Source of the DNA: Elusimicrobiota bacterium
GTDB taxonomy: Bacteria > CG03 > SLGR01 > JAFGSA01
DNA length: 64,000 nucleotides
Direction of reading: 5' to 3'
Assembly: GCA_016934855.1 (NCBI GenBank)
Contig: JAFGSA010000014.1
Coordinates: 1 to 64,000, forward strand
Shown here: one piece after another, positions 62,901 to 64,000 of the stretch
Position numbering within the stretch: position 1 is the first letter of the stretch
Layout: every line of letters begins with the position of its first letter
Position numbers and translations under genes: made by a program
Notes under the pieces: generated by a model
What the model was told of the DNA's origin: nothing
Databases searched by the model: none
The model's input: the letters and a program-made list of their open reading frames with translations, nothing else

Positions 62901-64000
62901 GCACTGGGAGTCAGCGCCCTGTTCGGATTCATCGGCTCTTTCGTGACGGGTCTAGGGCCATTCATGATGCTGGTGTTCATATGTTTCATGGCGGCGCTCC
63001 TGGCTAAGTATATAATAAACATGATGTTGTTCAAAGGAGAGCTCGAGTCATACACGATGGAGAGCCTTACTATGGTCAGGGCGGGACTCGACGAAAGACC
63101 TAAATATCCGCTCCATCCCAGGCTTGAAAGGTTCAAGTCGATCGAGAATATAATAGAAGAAGGCCACGGCGGCGAGATATCTTTCAGAATACTCGTGGAA
63201 GAAGACAATAAGGAAATATACATATCCAAAAGAACTTTCAGGCAGTTCCCGCAGTGGAAACAGAGGATGATCTTTAATTACCTGTTAGCCAGGGAAAGGG
63301 CCTCCAGGAAACTTGTAGATACCGAGGCCGAAGCCAGGAAATGGATCATGGCGAGGATAGTCTCAATATTTATTGAGATATTCATAAAGAACCCGATGAC
63401 GGCTTTCATGGAAATAATATATTCCATGAGGATAATAAAACCGGATTCCACGCAGGCGAAAGTCGAGGCTCTCAGGAGGGAATATAAGGGAATACTGGAT
63501 TTCACAGCGGGGCACGTGAGCAATATATACGACGGGGATACGCTGACTATAGTGGCTTTCGAGCGCGGCAGGATGATAAAATACAATGTCAGGCTGGCCG
63601 GGGAGGATACAAGGGAAATGGGGCCGCGTCCCAGTCACGCTGAACTCCCGGACAGGCCGGGTAAGGAAGACGGGGCCTCACTGGCAATGGAACGTCTCAG
63701 GAGACTTGTACGCGATTCCAACAACGAAGTGGTCCTGGGCATACCCGTTGATGATCCCGAAGACGTCCATAGGAGAAAAGTGGCTTATGTCTTCGTCAGG
63801 AACAAGTTCGGGCAGCTGATGCCTACTAACTACGTTCTGATGCTGGACGGCCACAGCGAGGATACATATGCTGACGTATTCCCGTTCGACAGGCGCATAA
63901 GATCCCTCACTGGAAAACAAAGGGGTATAAAACCCGCTTCCAGCTATACGGCCAGGGAAAGAATAAAGAGGATGTCAGGGAGAGAGAGGGCAAAAATACT
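35916..64000 (+). CDS. Giant multidomain protein (at least 9,361 codons, open at window end) with topoisomerase IB, GyrA-CTD, SNF2 and SNase domains
   Basis: One frame stays open from the ATG at 35916 to the window end, so at least 9,361 residues (about 1 MDa) are encoded and the C-terminus is missing. I checked the frame at many landmarks (HD, topoisomerase, GyrA-like, SNF2 and nuclease motifs), and all fall in phase. Residues 1-34 form a signal sequence (hydrophobic 11-27, AHA at 30-32). In order follow: TraB/ChaN-like domain (about 68-500), transmembrane block (798-850), duplicated module (about 955 and 1673), HD domain (about 1178-1330), GGDEF-like fold (about 2072-2203), topoisomerase IB (about 2730-3180), GyrA C-terminal pinwheel (about 4400-4730), ASCH (about 4930-5060), PD-(D/E)XK (about 5528-5700), SNF2 (about 6400-7090), tandem repeats (7218-7465), transmembrane block (8964-9039) and SNase (about 9195-9329). 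The start overlaps the upstream stop. Omnitrophota are known for proteins of this size. Function is unknown. Confidence 0.9.
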   Translation, partial: MKLLETRFIKIVSCFLLFAFIFVYILGDYAHARDYLEQQDALRKSHIPDIPIELGQVTESYMPASSVNPVVLIQDLHANREMQESIRNILRHIHRESRITVIGLEGNSREIDTALIESIPDEDLKEEVITYFMGKRLITGAEAFLLDNKDVKCIGLEDEGLYRQDCDLLLSALAHRSDVIKELEEGKYILKQIESGILSQDLKKFRSQYILYKQDRLSQYVFQKYLKGWAKEIGRSIPDMSPEYWKFMILTEKQQALDLKKINDEYDKLLRKLNLDNENGGNMDTMIKRVKNIFNTPERIRNMMISEINSSGDYDNLLKYTETLQLSRDINSEVLLRDENNIISTISYALCRSQREKDFLFAEEYYQLLIKFLLNQITREEYARFNDDADEFSRRFNSLLEEDYPGLGKLELVIERITPHAGEMASFFTIACQRDEKFISNCGITGLDKEDLAVMITGGFHTYGIARRLKSMAVPYIIVSPRVAVHTEEDVEVYYRLLRNEETLLYDELLSGTLALASRLDMEWLKNRVVLRAVGSVILRAQKEYGRNTGTVIDRAVNFMRQWINGYGKIKAPEDTYDFSLGEVLKQGDMLVFPITLGGKQHEYLLLGLIDGKKLKVLPFDELYPEIARQRMAASESEKETCPVGYEGLGTDIRAVIAGVKPLTRVDIAVGRDQVEPFREWLKGINRGLDIAEMDGEYYIYDINTLGRVMDEANTEVSGLFDLERFGRDPGKYIYETKREADWKFSILRGYSVDSVTSGERPSSWLVPEKYRDIIERGAEPVSLKRKPLISLGSPSARRIIFAAVAFFGILAGTGVALLLGAKIAAVVTVLSGAAGVGGLIIAGVLIYRHMNRPGSVAETAVPPAGQMDVGIPEVEKAVEEAEGRPVLTAELPAGAVEVSPLAGQEASPGAGAAEKVVGSGGAGIVEEEAREVSAVAVPEEASAAESGGIGEKPLLLEEETRSSRSIRKILADMEITGSAQDGILALEASAGMSTVEFIDRIKQIQEIINALESQTGIPLMGDNRAAFLNTLLQNDNFSKIYELFISGTDVREFLYNIKDIFGAELREFIAGIPAPETRAVVIAEGPLTEERISMMLGVFERTAEEEFSTRNDYYSLYPAEKDTVVEFAGIMKGLLGEVLRLEEVRDDPDRARAAAGLYSQIFEYLLIQDRITLTLPYNAHGLSHVRNVLKYAVEIMSVTGLDMYLSERYGEKGVMLAKLAVLLHDLGYVRMEDPEMRGSHSELGFNVFVEEFQGIISNVFDLSPLETGNVLSIAIREHSGDSLVQASETEREFLFIVKLADKMDMSYERTRSNLGRRKLTMECLYMLRTVLFDQEKKIESTRYERSDFSQVDNNVVDIRRHKIAAFIGAAKEMNGAGSMDRTREWLEKEGFTKDDARLLAEDIMDMKEEEFAQLKDYIMGEGIFRAPQSVIDFMHRYGLWAVKEVRLEKREGKLVAVVHMDPGTYMSDSRFNLQDWEFQPRKFVGEVSSLSFNGKPINVDIVWETGHDHRISRIQKIIDAIEKATGAPVPLDIKQYLKDVLCSAKALERIPSIPDTMEDFEEVKDFLGSIRDMSYPELQKFIEILTGVKPAEITERMTYEGVVIKLGDRISDKLSGEEKYVEGFDLAEGDILFEGGARENGIKIARSVKSGAYIIGEAGEAAAEEAVPAPVLMLEEESSAKREVRDILAGAGIAKQGQDKIIALESSEGYDSWERFMGRIGQIILMIESIESVVEIPSEIKESLVTALMSKDAVTAMKSILPVNMKTGYRGLSKTLELLPGVPADLAGYVDGLPEEHLARIDLLCDLKNAVILSKRGEKLAEVDGLFWEKNYPLTYTVLLEYLKDMQDTNALVFLRDLAEKDYESYLKFTVLLDRLLPLRNTYLLNNPVFTQENRDLRAAVFFTVIPGLPEPEENFGEYIGRIIDKYESLIRRLEFINTVARIGSRYGEYVIESIDAGESGVLKGISIRQLEERAAGLAGRGLPITAQTLLYETQMHDTLLERAGLVVEAMGLPGMLDKQVVRNIGRRQAYYNGLRRGLEERRARAEAETAQIPQKMIFRANEELEGFIGRTESGWFILFDVDKSRQLIDGEVKLMKMTEAVLDLAQRHEGTQLFKTKYDLGYEQKEEGYIYIPAGVSGAEVHGLAEELRSRSESEGLSLSVAVMDYQREPGDNAEVIESLLWNGIAALKEAGGGRASFLEDIDREPSGVAVPEAAEAEEREIPAAGIPAEVTPATGELTTEGAIDLINGSEYAFHIPGGKLGYPGGRSPLRNIEPEELVSRAAGLAERGLPITLSNLRFDTAAQDDMVRRTRLKETSAEAAPVPVPALEEAAEVIAMPEAVSAEKEAVSALSEDEERIVAAVLNILDGIEIKIIRGKVRGAAQAGVLYLTEAIMEHPIVLFHETGEAFFLAHPDMIPEGMNTHTFLRGCGKSIRNLIDSEHKDYDARIAALVKEGDAEEIIRWLEKNLPRGRVNPAEFALIRYNAARGRTGNAMFYGIQDLLFGETENNELTVNLHILKNAPGDMERLPVPQDLYESWGNIITGYLTSSQIEDLPPGKVAGLIGRLFTEDGEHVTEGIEVEESEGEVTFSRNGDPLYFEEELGKTDLERKMPAEVQVVRDHVSVADVMPEPIAEMVKSAPPAVIKLTGAEKVLSAEPGDVGQKPAVVLEEEEVSGLAAEAEAVPGKDIKADESAAQAPAGKPAGERDVVAIARNTVQSVVGSLMSAGSIAGRTMQAAEKLLREPGEYPSDSMMERIEKLREMGFTVDQAMQAALIVYLMDVMHARVGGESKNEAIGITTWQVKHISFPEDGTNKIQWEFLGKSGMTWIGSAHLHPVMYDYLKSLTEGKESEDNIFSISSNHVNDYLKQFGPFYAKMFRTYHGCQYFSEALDLMRAVLRPELAEPYILSVINSADKSRIETLPGVTGPAAERIAEYVRQNGAFEKISDITDVPGVGRTTAQRIRDSVGEVISYRLNYMTEAIKPKVSNLEIAALAILNHGTLRQIKESGLPVVSEAKVAEHIIKSREKDGDFGSIEDLTRVTGIGADAIPAIRETFLARTEVPELTNNLEALADRDTEGLPTKKAVKAALALAYLYAGKRLGHLRRESDGSVIPTGSTARQNYVDPRLAASFCFEFGYDGLNNSDKAKLMPITTQFVAVVEIFGPAASENESLREAARLIFEEKAYAAAKSKILDALLERRTAAAAEMDKFISEVYGRSDPQRDTVRQHISDSEYSAVYDLMKAGGKKGLNKFNGYAKSLGEIDSRIAAVSDAMIPQTALDEEGNEIIWRGLEVRHLPPVPVFYSVGLSLPAAGKTIGLTPELEQMAINYIQYMRPRTGSPPGRMFQVHFLEDFTEELKKRLGAEYPGLENVGIETEEVVREVKGQQVTETEYYFVWGDQSYKIGKDEYLDAVFAHVIEYVKIVRQIDESFKKKRSRAKSAWIEPEVFAGIWRELRSEYPEWGKVIDAKVLQHLISSGLIAKKKKEHGNSWPDYSEDIKLELETYIHEAARIDPDAPAGMIEINKSMAENLTDTRWNDYIDRRAQGVRAGVVYVVTDEGESAKPVQANIYFENPYTIYRADTENNPDHGRIKMRRGLAGKVLEFNATRMPLIPEDYGMPVYKVKRDSIFGPGGDIQIDYREGNVLVDSRGNIVVDEEGNLLTDYDGLFILQIPDNTKNTVAVYRIDEVGSDKRAYLGEPFSSMRTAHKFEKAFGLLGAAMGGREEIGAEVPAAESGDEVRTIRGQYTYDLMITEQAIAASNVTAEQLGELGISIRQAFEYAEKIGMPVDEFIDTALRLKGILAEKMSFKNGKDITDSLPSRLKFDIEKDLLFIKIAYDILGRLPEKPGNLSMGHIMNRYSTKLIPHLKMLFDVSPELALLFGDADFNPLLDNKDGRLIDNNFRRAIEIITYGLISIGSLELDSSGELQNIIEIARRFSGDLTMQWDKDIRDNILDMVASRLEYVAEVRKTASRVKRLKTMKQAAKHGVESPLDVIGADVGKAMSLIAKRQEGDISEEEMEALDRELEEMVWALGTEVGRPAQRVMDWLENAYGEYTREIKNKKIGGSISEIQREIDAMYPAVPEEEKRAAVERLKAAVTLALEEYYGRTQSDQELMKKREEFYNPEKLRGKAVTVNNPVPYLVFNGVSVPDDEEGFRHEAQSVLVFKDPVTTDAVGNKYTGPVFLRASAIKPGSAADRDRESAEYIDKLGIPTDGMYYGRIVGSAEIVYTFEFDDALWQALSGLDGKEPVMVTYKAPDEDGNIVEHTIDLAHVCVLSWNETHPKKRYGVVVVNPRKFEKPPLYIGKKGLFDVDLINGTQLRDSTPALVEDDADWNDFDKSWQDRYKPVKREYDILVREMLRTIAAVKGTQKLDEQALEALGSEQVADAFETEIANIREANENIVITVSANGFIKRTSVYEYKQQKRAGKGRKGMKVTDRGGKASQLVACSAGATLLAFTDKGNVYRLHAENIPRQGPDTVGEDIRTVIPYMQEDEVVAQILPVEDFIESRFIVLATKKGKVTRFDITRFAELEKGMPVMKLDEGDELLSVAATGGSSRILLATKKGNYLVFPESGEGGIRVPKSDTVQGVIGIKLQDGDEVIGVEVIEPAEEGYEEERAQEYILTVTEKGYVQKVSVDTYSEVTRRAGLLAKGEGFINFRTSEDTGDVVAIIKVKGSDHIFSMTSGGNLLRAAVDDDSVRELQNVGATMGVKLMQVDPDSQISAVSRLEGGMDTRNIDVQRIGLLEQRIETVATKIAELERERAERQLGLSEGASPRLVPTGQNAQIVRDLMDQVGTVRMTGALPEDTKPVTLKAIAVHRDVKPWPELLMDCPIFYEYELIELIAGEEMPGEYLKNAIIRDFGYDFTADTETEWLNELLRTVDFYKQWAKIRGKEIELTDEIKELLEATEDIRQSGRPLKSLTLGEMRLIIKLNRKLLEATYPKELCPRSRRKIIETRTYGTKPGLKLIVAPPRRAGELDEWGEVVQKDQVHGRILGYVTVVDVRRVGSDVWWDMQDTHMSEGYSPNEKNYFWVTSEPVWLDRPVPCECAARVFDVDALTIFKAITEEQQAKPEEEDGKEKKKKKRFEFEFSAEEFRDGMSVETLIRTIEEDFGEDVFGEYGEDYDPISMLNYGVLGSMDFYELWLGKNGAAKLPREIQMLIDGAQMIMENEDVSDFEELSEEGQKAIMWLNRRLLETSYAPDICPLNLAAKIESRLTQIARLRMTKGSVGRKGEKLVVIFYLNLLNLTRQLTSEQRKEIDQAVLVDITSLIEHGKDEEIIPVMKSAAQRVVTYMRKNPRNRFLVETLTNNGELLGNMAQHVFVRELESPFSLEERLAEKKDEKRMEGIDITKGVAGVEVEGDMEALTDDIIFAFEKPDLTIDQVKDQLNTVLRRLLPEDEWRDIEAILFGPDEYASYVERNIFYRALLKAVITGSEFNEKLAENIKRLDLIFREGGLHRDVLELMEDFIDVPGFNEKILSQISDAIEYRKLVAERDRLMEELDDPDSEDPRLLDILQRLEPYRLKRTSPYDIVGAVGEMKQASYLREHGFRILAFGPRFIDTDKWPRHPGQVDIDILAVRDDPATGRPEIWFIENKNYGRIAGDPLADTGYSEKYAYMDKLVRILSGEDIPGSHFEGRREAQRRFSELLERAGVDTPQAGLGSFMHEQKGDARMPVINMMFSVTAEMFMPPKEIDRITGDSGEQGLVKALTDGTVERGPPYIFQQLEKTAQEAGISFIPKQTILITPFMSPESGQYRDFPPIFIDRKGTLELEKAPVSEESVIMQASKAAFDTIAGPVSRTASSLTTAMYVFRVVLNRAEQIALDTGYLEYDSLKNRLVEELGMDITLSQFAELVKALRKRGILNGRADGKNRYLLKEGAGRKEIEYKLPKSLRSKIQSFERRLARIDSLQYNKEAELAKKLSLCVSLIDDYGLREIYPGRVEAIDTMPDSAEKAKKYRTLLGRYKRYLSESARKFRSLGEWQAALAEHDIDLDIRINDDMATRPVKEKSGVRYDGDYVLFVGDSGLSVSLYTGEGEYLYQGTGTGDLSWEKELGEIQDMVLEPLIKEQMKEAFDVIIGEDGASILDIEDFVPTLLVIMREMGLFDRYMGLFMGEEDYVSKRLWRLITRSAQNYLNEATKKEGRYTGYKDSVPVETLDKFIKAISAYIVSATAEGQPEQRAEVMETLQFLIIRLVEKKYCRMLTDEYDREMQEDKQYGAVEKEDIEKEFTSSGLYTDDENSKLIMSLLVSSGLLVGKGHIFEVTDDDQLLEGFRRFIDMPYQQKRIKSVMRIFRFLQRASGRLFTVADLKESSLVDEGFKRVLHKFQSAGLYDDIEGFSDEKLKAVLRVLEAAIEARKKRKGREVYKDVGARVVDALREDMRSYPEGSPVREAFRRVENDWDTALHWNLRGLAPSTVLYLHQIIGIVRSLTQRSLLIADEMRTGKTLQAIVTFLNSDEKEALYICPKKTFDSILDAVSLTDINEYEEVIIIGAVPISLKHAHLIESGKLKVLTDNKKIHSILSAPPREGKRLVIVNPERLEGQLVDDNGHTVFSPGFVAVDEAHYGRNLHENTSPPKRAALMARFIQQAEYRLLMTGTPLLNRPREYMSYILMLFHDYESTDNYLKELIPLITGVIDHMEISIKDEKMRQEVLERIASISGELDLGVTVRAAGDKLVLNKEKIKTKKWMKELAPILTGQAGRIELDLVRGDTGQEIIKVMNRLGEFLGVKIRSEIDGVLVVRRASARNDFYTYNPSSFAMQPVCLGFFRDFLAKSGEQVPSDDRETAEKALRLMKKRFDEKTLDPEFIKMFQRLLFRMSLDSSFSMMLRRRSSDVIPGLPKRIYHTVEVDPVNRTMRIVGGKAGIEWLDHSALLDTDEGKHDGNNLMIHLPEEFEWQAELYRAILNDPEIEDGFERDTMLYEVINDPGYLYMKKPSIIQKYINQGKIKPEQVRSIKTEALRRLIKAIIEKEGEASKMVFVVERINHAEELANVLSTLFGPIGLNVSVIHSGKTPTERQDAIEDFGSPVGRSTFLVGTYKTIGEGLNLPAKYVFGILNPFNPEEKRQLNSRNLLSGYSEVHYIDLSFLFSDASYEWGDEEMFKQAQVASDKSHSDDDRRREIGIAKDVVNNATTNGSLDVQVEEDVFLTYEREIKQAEVKEIQQVASEREFRGRIRRMELRAATTYGEFSDAGLTNIKINRIIAAQREKAYGIEEIWMRKLAKIFTEGTPSVKITIDGTLKASVLERLDEMARLMGVHILVDESPEDANTITVSVRKGDEVPYWARNFARILTRDRKTLDLVVDDISERADIYRKAYELASFAGIDLDIKPGEPAESWMVDVASIITGERDSLEIGISDRGERSIAYAKLRKMIREFDLPVNISKKKNSIVLRMEEGSKINVWIRDFAALLTQNKAEVDISQMLTDKEARKKITSLAEYLGVYIDSRRKTAYLGVRRMELFGSRNVTKSDWEEPGKLICVYGANKFVAGFVSAVSYVDWNGDPIEGADARSLVVRDFIINDGIGSEVERGITRDYMIEQLKLRALDSACDKIFIRNEKGEYEVITADPVVVFKRGSTDVFYRGASVEYVYEAILRDLRVGRIDVEIKNETLVPDYGPTGEDLVFPGQYRIITCLDKSRYIIINKEGLIVSRGKLDGKSLAPAFEDIIRQVIMLSRIRGKGLEVETQILDEAQVLDDFKPEVGDIGFRHGYKIFADYSIIRDRSGRLMVVYKKDDNIQVVSRDAKTLLEAYEIILKHQNIDPLTSRIPVLERDMPNLTYKPEIDEIESAMYTIFTASHLGPEEGRPDMVQGFAGIRKDDKGLPAVPPLYLVDKDRRPTGVKTSRTALIYRVIRQNDVKRIFRNYIDTVIGPEKESDFVLNLRDATKRVGLDGQQKEEFVLSGVALTGTGLYGGNALKIVLVKRNSPDAPQPVDSVNSRELSRLLGMDQDTLPDDIEVVSVGQHWIENRADLPERTDLLLSIYLGGIVMWGAPQFTNNNLGEITVGHLWTYVMRQFEMLSADEEMDDFEKIYRIRILYNLLVFIDGNLHSQAKNIWEEDYSVSDLESKLNRALLVTAKDFIHKSSESILWEHEDRRLKIDLPAENPIGYGGAVRTADTLPSRDISENRKREYEDRLDRMFFKAKAELISEREGCGRLVYSGPVRFGEPMKFGQAVGDIDVEMVFELSDHEEAIESSANAYFGNIRMETIRKDGRDTVRFTLALEKEFMDLAAGELYDVLLAGMEVVGQVMTDGVSDDTFISVSRNIDGILGDPKFKGMIADRIRIRNWIKSLGGDITWENTGMYGVHFWDGGEAGYEAGYWRYHDWKNISSNIIDIAGVIEGYFRDEPGIPVVIGFDKDQYENARFLRSVLAAAGIRVILGSTSELEMVIDDDQERETVYNSALSRIKETGLNINAVKEGDRIIFTGEHSVIDRWTSEFAPMLKYRTRRKDGKEGKPAVPKGYRHVYFASSGDFSVYDENGRLAGNRKGGDIKEKGVEYLRHRIYRKMGEGMADYIIKSGRNADVIVIGYVENEEKNARMLAGMFAKYGIRVRLMNTASASGFGYYIEKRTAVNQDVSMGVYLDGTGLMGFDKNGSLFSQKVMDQITMAAIHSVDTAVLESPEALGRLEEAGYISSVPDDWYTSMLGENTGRLRDEIDMRNDQENTLVVMDARGKDVSGLERILSGMGVRLGVFMVTEEFLRSNGMDENTVFQDAVQLVGQKARRSGKKFQNVIGAQIYGDGRVVIMDSEGEIIDPLTLELAVNGYMISRGYRGTVYASAYSSPLLTQLARSKGNQVAPAAKSINYLDLDTDQPIIGEFGQDPFMTILLAAAIEGSGTPIRKMRDSIRKEHNLRSATEFKSRRLDSTELADWMTAIDERKNIYRVPGLNVQYFEHGIRFSTDENNVVVVYLDYDEEADAYNLVTIVHKENGNRIERIVDGWKNHNIKPDTLTRRERLNNIIFSTAPNIIFLGILLTPFIVLIVPHLFPAVLVLLNGALGVSALFGFIGSFVTGLGPFMMLVFICFMAALLAKYIINMMLFKGELESYTMESLTMVRAGLDERPKYPLHPRLERFKSIENIIEEGHGGEISFRILVEEDNKEIYISKRTFRQFPQWKQRMIFNYLLARERASRKLVDTEAEARKWIMARIVSIFIEIFIKNPMTAFMEIIYSMRIIKPDSTQAKVEALRREYKGILDFTAGHVSNIYDGDTLTIVAFERGRMIKYNVRLAGEDTREMGPRPSHAELPDRPGKEDGASLAMERLRRLVRDSNNEVVLGIPVDDPEDVHRRKVAYVFVRNKFGQLMPTNYVLMLDGHSEDTYADVFPFDRRIRSLTGKQRGIKPASSYTARERIKRMSGRERAKI
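36117..37415 (+). other. TraB/ChaN/EreA-like domain of the giant protein (residues about 68-500)
   Basis: The pattern IQDLHANREMQ (H77), VIGLEGNSREID (GLEG 103-106), GLEDEGLYRQD and ITGGFHTYGI (GGFH, H461) matches the Tiki/TraB/ChaN/erythromycin-esterase-like superfamily. There, conserved His and Glu residues sit in GxE and GxxH motifs. The domain directly follows the signal sequence. Some members are metalloproteases, haem-binding proteins or esterases. The activity cannot be read here. Confidence 0.5.
38307..38465 (+). other. Hydrophobic block in the giant protein (residues about 798-850)
   Basis: RRIIFAAVAFFGILAGTGV, then a continuation rich in Ala, Val, Gly and Ile up to IYRHMNRPG, gives two closely spaced helices or one long hydrophobic hairpin. 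It is followed by a long Ala/Glu/Pro/Val-rich linker (to about 38770). This suggests membrane insertion early in the giant chain. Confidence 0.6.
38778..39170 (+). repeat. Internal protein duplication, copy 1 (residues about 955-1085)
   Basis: The copy starts LLLEEE and shares with copy 2 (40932-41315) the pattern R-x2-ILA-x3-I-x4-QD-x-I-x-ALE-x-S-x-G-x6-F-x2-RI-x-QI. A mostly helical stretch ends at an Ile-Pro-Ala-Pro hinge. The function is unknown. Confidence 0.6.
39447..39905 (+). other. HD phosphohydrolase domain of the giant protein (residues about 1178-1330)
   Basis: Metal-ligand motifs appear in the right order: AHGLSHVRNV (H1181/H1185), LLHDLGYV (H1225-D1226), GSHSELGF, IREHSG and VKLADKMDMS. 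HD domains hydrolyse phosphomonoesters, phosphodiesters or nucleotides, including ppGpp and cyclic nucleotides. All expected His/Asp positions are present, so the domain is probably active. Confidence 0.75.
40932..41315 (+). repeat. Internal protein duplication, copy 2 (residues about 1673-1800)
   Basis: The copy starts VLMLEEESS and shares the ILA...QD-x-I-x-ALE-x-S-x-G pattern of copy 1 (38778-39170). The two copies flank the HD domain. Confidence 0.6.
41829..41937 (+). repeat. Short internal protein repeat, copy 1
   Basis: LEERAAGLAGRGLPIT, then a helix with a Thr/Asp-rich centre, recurs at 42750-42860 as LVSRAAGLAERGLPIT. The two copies flank the GGDEF-like fold. Confidence 0.55.
42129..42524 (+). 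other. Degenerate GGDEF-like fold in the giant protein (residues about 2072-2203)
   Basis: GWFILFDVDKSRQLIDG resembles the first metal-binding strand of GGDEF domains. VAVMDYQREPGD and ESLLWNGIAALKEAGGGR resemble the closing strand and the A-x2-AL-x2-AK-x2-GRN helix. The GGDEF loop itself is missing (GYIYIPAGVSG instead), so cyclase activity is not expected. Confidence 0.35.
42750..42860 (+). repeat. Short internal protein repeat, copy 2
   Basis: LVSRAAGLAERGLPIT recurs from 41829-41937, again followed by a short polar helix ending in paired Arg. Confidence 0.55.
44667..44831 (+). other. ComEA-like helix-hairpin-helix insert 1 in the topoisomerase domain
   Basis: IETLPGVTGPAAERIAEYV, then NGAFEKISDITDVPGVGRTT, is the double helix-hairpin-helix layout of ComEA-type, sequence-independent DNA-binding modules. 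It lies between catalytic R2880 and H3000, which are 120 residues apart here but only 42 in human topoisomerase I. Confidence 0.75.
44922..45083 (+). other. Helix-hairpin-helix insert 2, at the topoisomerase linker position
   Basis: SEAKVAEHIIKSREKDGDF, then GSIEDLTRVTGIGADAIPAI, is a second ComEA-like HhH unit. It lies between H3000 and Y3124, where human topoisomerase I carries its coiled-coil linker. Confidence 0.65.
49113..50105 (+). other. GyrA/ParC C-terminal beta-pinwheel domain (residues about 4400-4730)
   Basis: About 330 residues show the repeated blade signature of the gyrase A C-terminal domain: VSANGFIKRTSVYEY, LLAFTDKGNVYRLHAENIP, IVLATKKGKVTRFDI, ILLATKKGNYLVFPESG, LTVTEKGYVQKVSVDTY and FSMTSGGNLLRAAVDD. 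QKRAGKG (4425-4431) matches the GyrA box Q(R/K)RGG(R/K)G at six of seven positions. In gyrase this domain wraps DNA and the box is essential for supercoiling. The breakage-reunion (catalytic) part of GyrA is absent. Confidence 0.88.
50703..51095 (+). other. ASCH domain of the giant protein (residues about 4930-5060)
   Basis: KIIETRTYGTKPGLKLIVAP (E4957), GRILGYVTVVDVR, NYFWVTSEPVWLDRPVPC and ARVFDVD follow the ASCH/PUA-like pattern (IExRT, rG-x-L-x-I-x-A, then WVL-x-NP-x2-L-x-EPVP). ASCH domains are implicated in RNA binding or modified-nucleoside hydrolysis. Confidence 0.65.
52497..53015 (+). other. PD-(D/E)XK nuclease-like domain (residues about 5528-5700)
   Basis: GEMKQASYLREHGFRIL (E5540), PGQVDIDILAV (D5575/D5577) and EIWFIENKNYG (E5596-x-K5598) reproduce the core of PD-(D/E)XK nucleases such as the YraN-type fold. 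Winged-helix-like segments follow (for example TLSQFAELVKALRKRGIL near residue 5850, and one near 6295) before the SNF2 helicase. Predicted active by motif, not proven. Confidence 0.55.
55113..57185 (+). other. SNF2-type helicase/translocase domain (residues about 6400-7090)
   Basis: Motif I is IADEMRTGKT (K6447), motif II VAVDEAHYGRN (DEAH 6563-6566), motif III LLMTGTPLLNRP (T6598). The C-terminal RecA lobe has VFVVERINHAEELANVL, SVIHSGKTPTERQ, and motif V TIGEGLNLPA (from G7044). Motif VI is altered (EEKRQLNSRNLL instead of Q-x2-GR-x-x-R). SNF2 enzymes move along double-stranded DNA. A repeat-containing segment of about 120 residues is inserted between the two lobes. Confidence 0.82.
55788..56159 (+). 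repeat. W-x3-[FLV]-A repeat units inserted between the two SNF2 lobes
   Basis: Two units of the family seen in tandem at 57567 are recognisable. One starts ELIPLITGVIDHMEISIKDE; the other starts KWMKELAPILTGQAGRIELD and ends FLGVKIRSEIDGVLVVRR. They sit at the position where SNF2 proteins usually carry the HD1/HD2 protrusion. Confidence 0.6.
57567..58310 (+). repeat. Four tandem W-x3-[FLV]-A protein repeats (residues 7218-7465)
   Basis: Units start WMRKLAKIFT, WARNFARILT, WMVDVASIIT and WIRDFAALLT, each 54-67 residues long. Each continues with a short strand ending in D or I, a helix (L-x2-LA-x3-GV/FA) and a beta pair such as HILVDESPEDANTITVSV. The units are diverged but align at the Trp, Ala and Thr positions. 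No known family is recognised. Confidence 0.65.
62805..63030 (+). other. Second transmembrane block of the giant protein (residues about 8964-9039)
   Basis: NIIFLGILLTPFIVLIVPHL, then LFPAVLVLLNGALGVSALFG, then GPFMMLVFICFMAALLAKYI give three to four hydrophobic helices. They separate the large nucleic-acid-processing part from the SNase domain. Confidence 0.75.
63498..63900 (+). other. Staphylococcal nuclease-like (SNase) domain at the window edge (residues about 9195-9329)
   Basis: VSNIYDGDTLTIV carries D9206 and D9208 (SNase D19/D21). NVRLAGEDTREM carries R9226, D9231 and E9234 (R35, D40, E43) with exact spacing. VHRRKVAYVFV carries R9287 (R87). The closing region resembles the C-terminal helix segment. 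Calcium-dependent cleavage of DNA and RNA is the known activity, and all catalytic positions are present. Confidence 0.78.

Noticed and set aside
1..64000. tRNA, rRNA, CRISPR array or insertion sequence
   Set aside because: No conserved rRNA segments, tRNA-like cloverleaf with the TTCGA arm, regularly spaced direct repeats or transposase motifs were recognised; this was reading by eye, not a covariance search.
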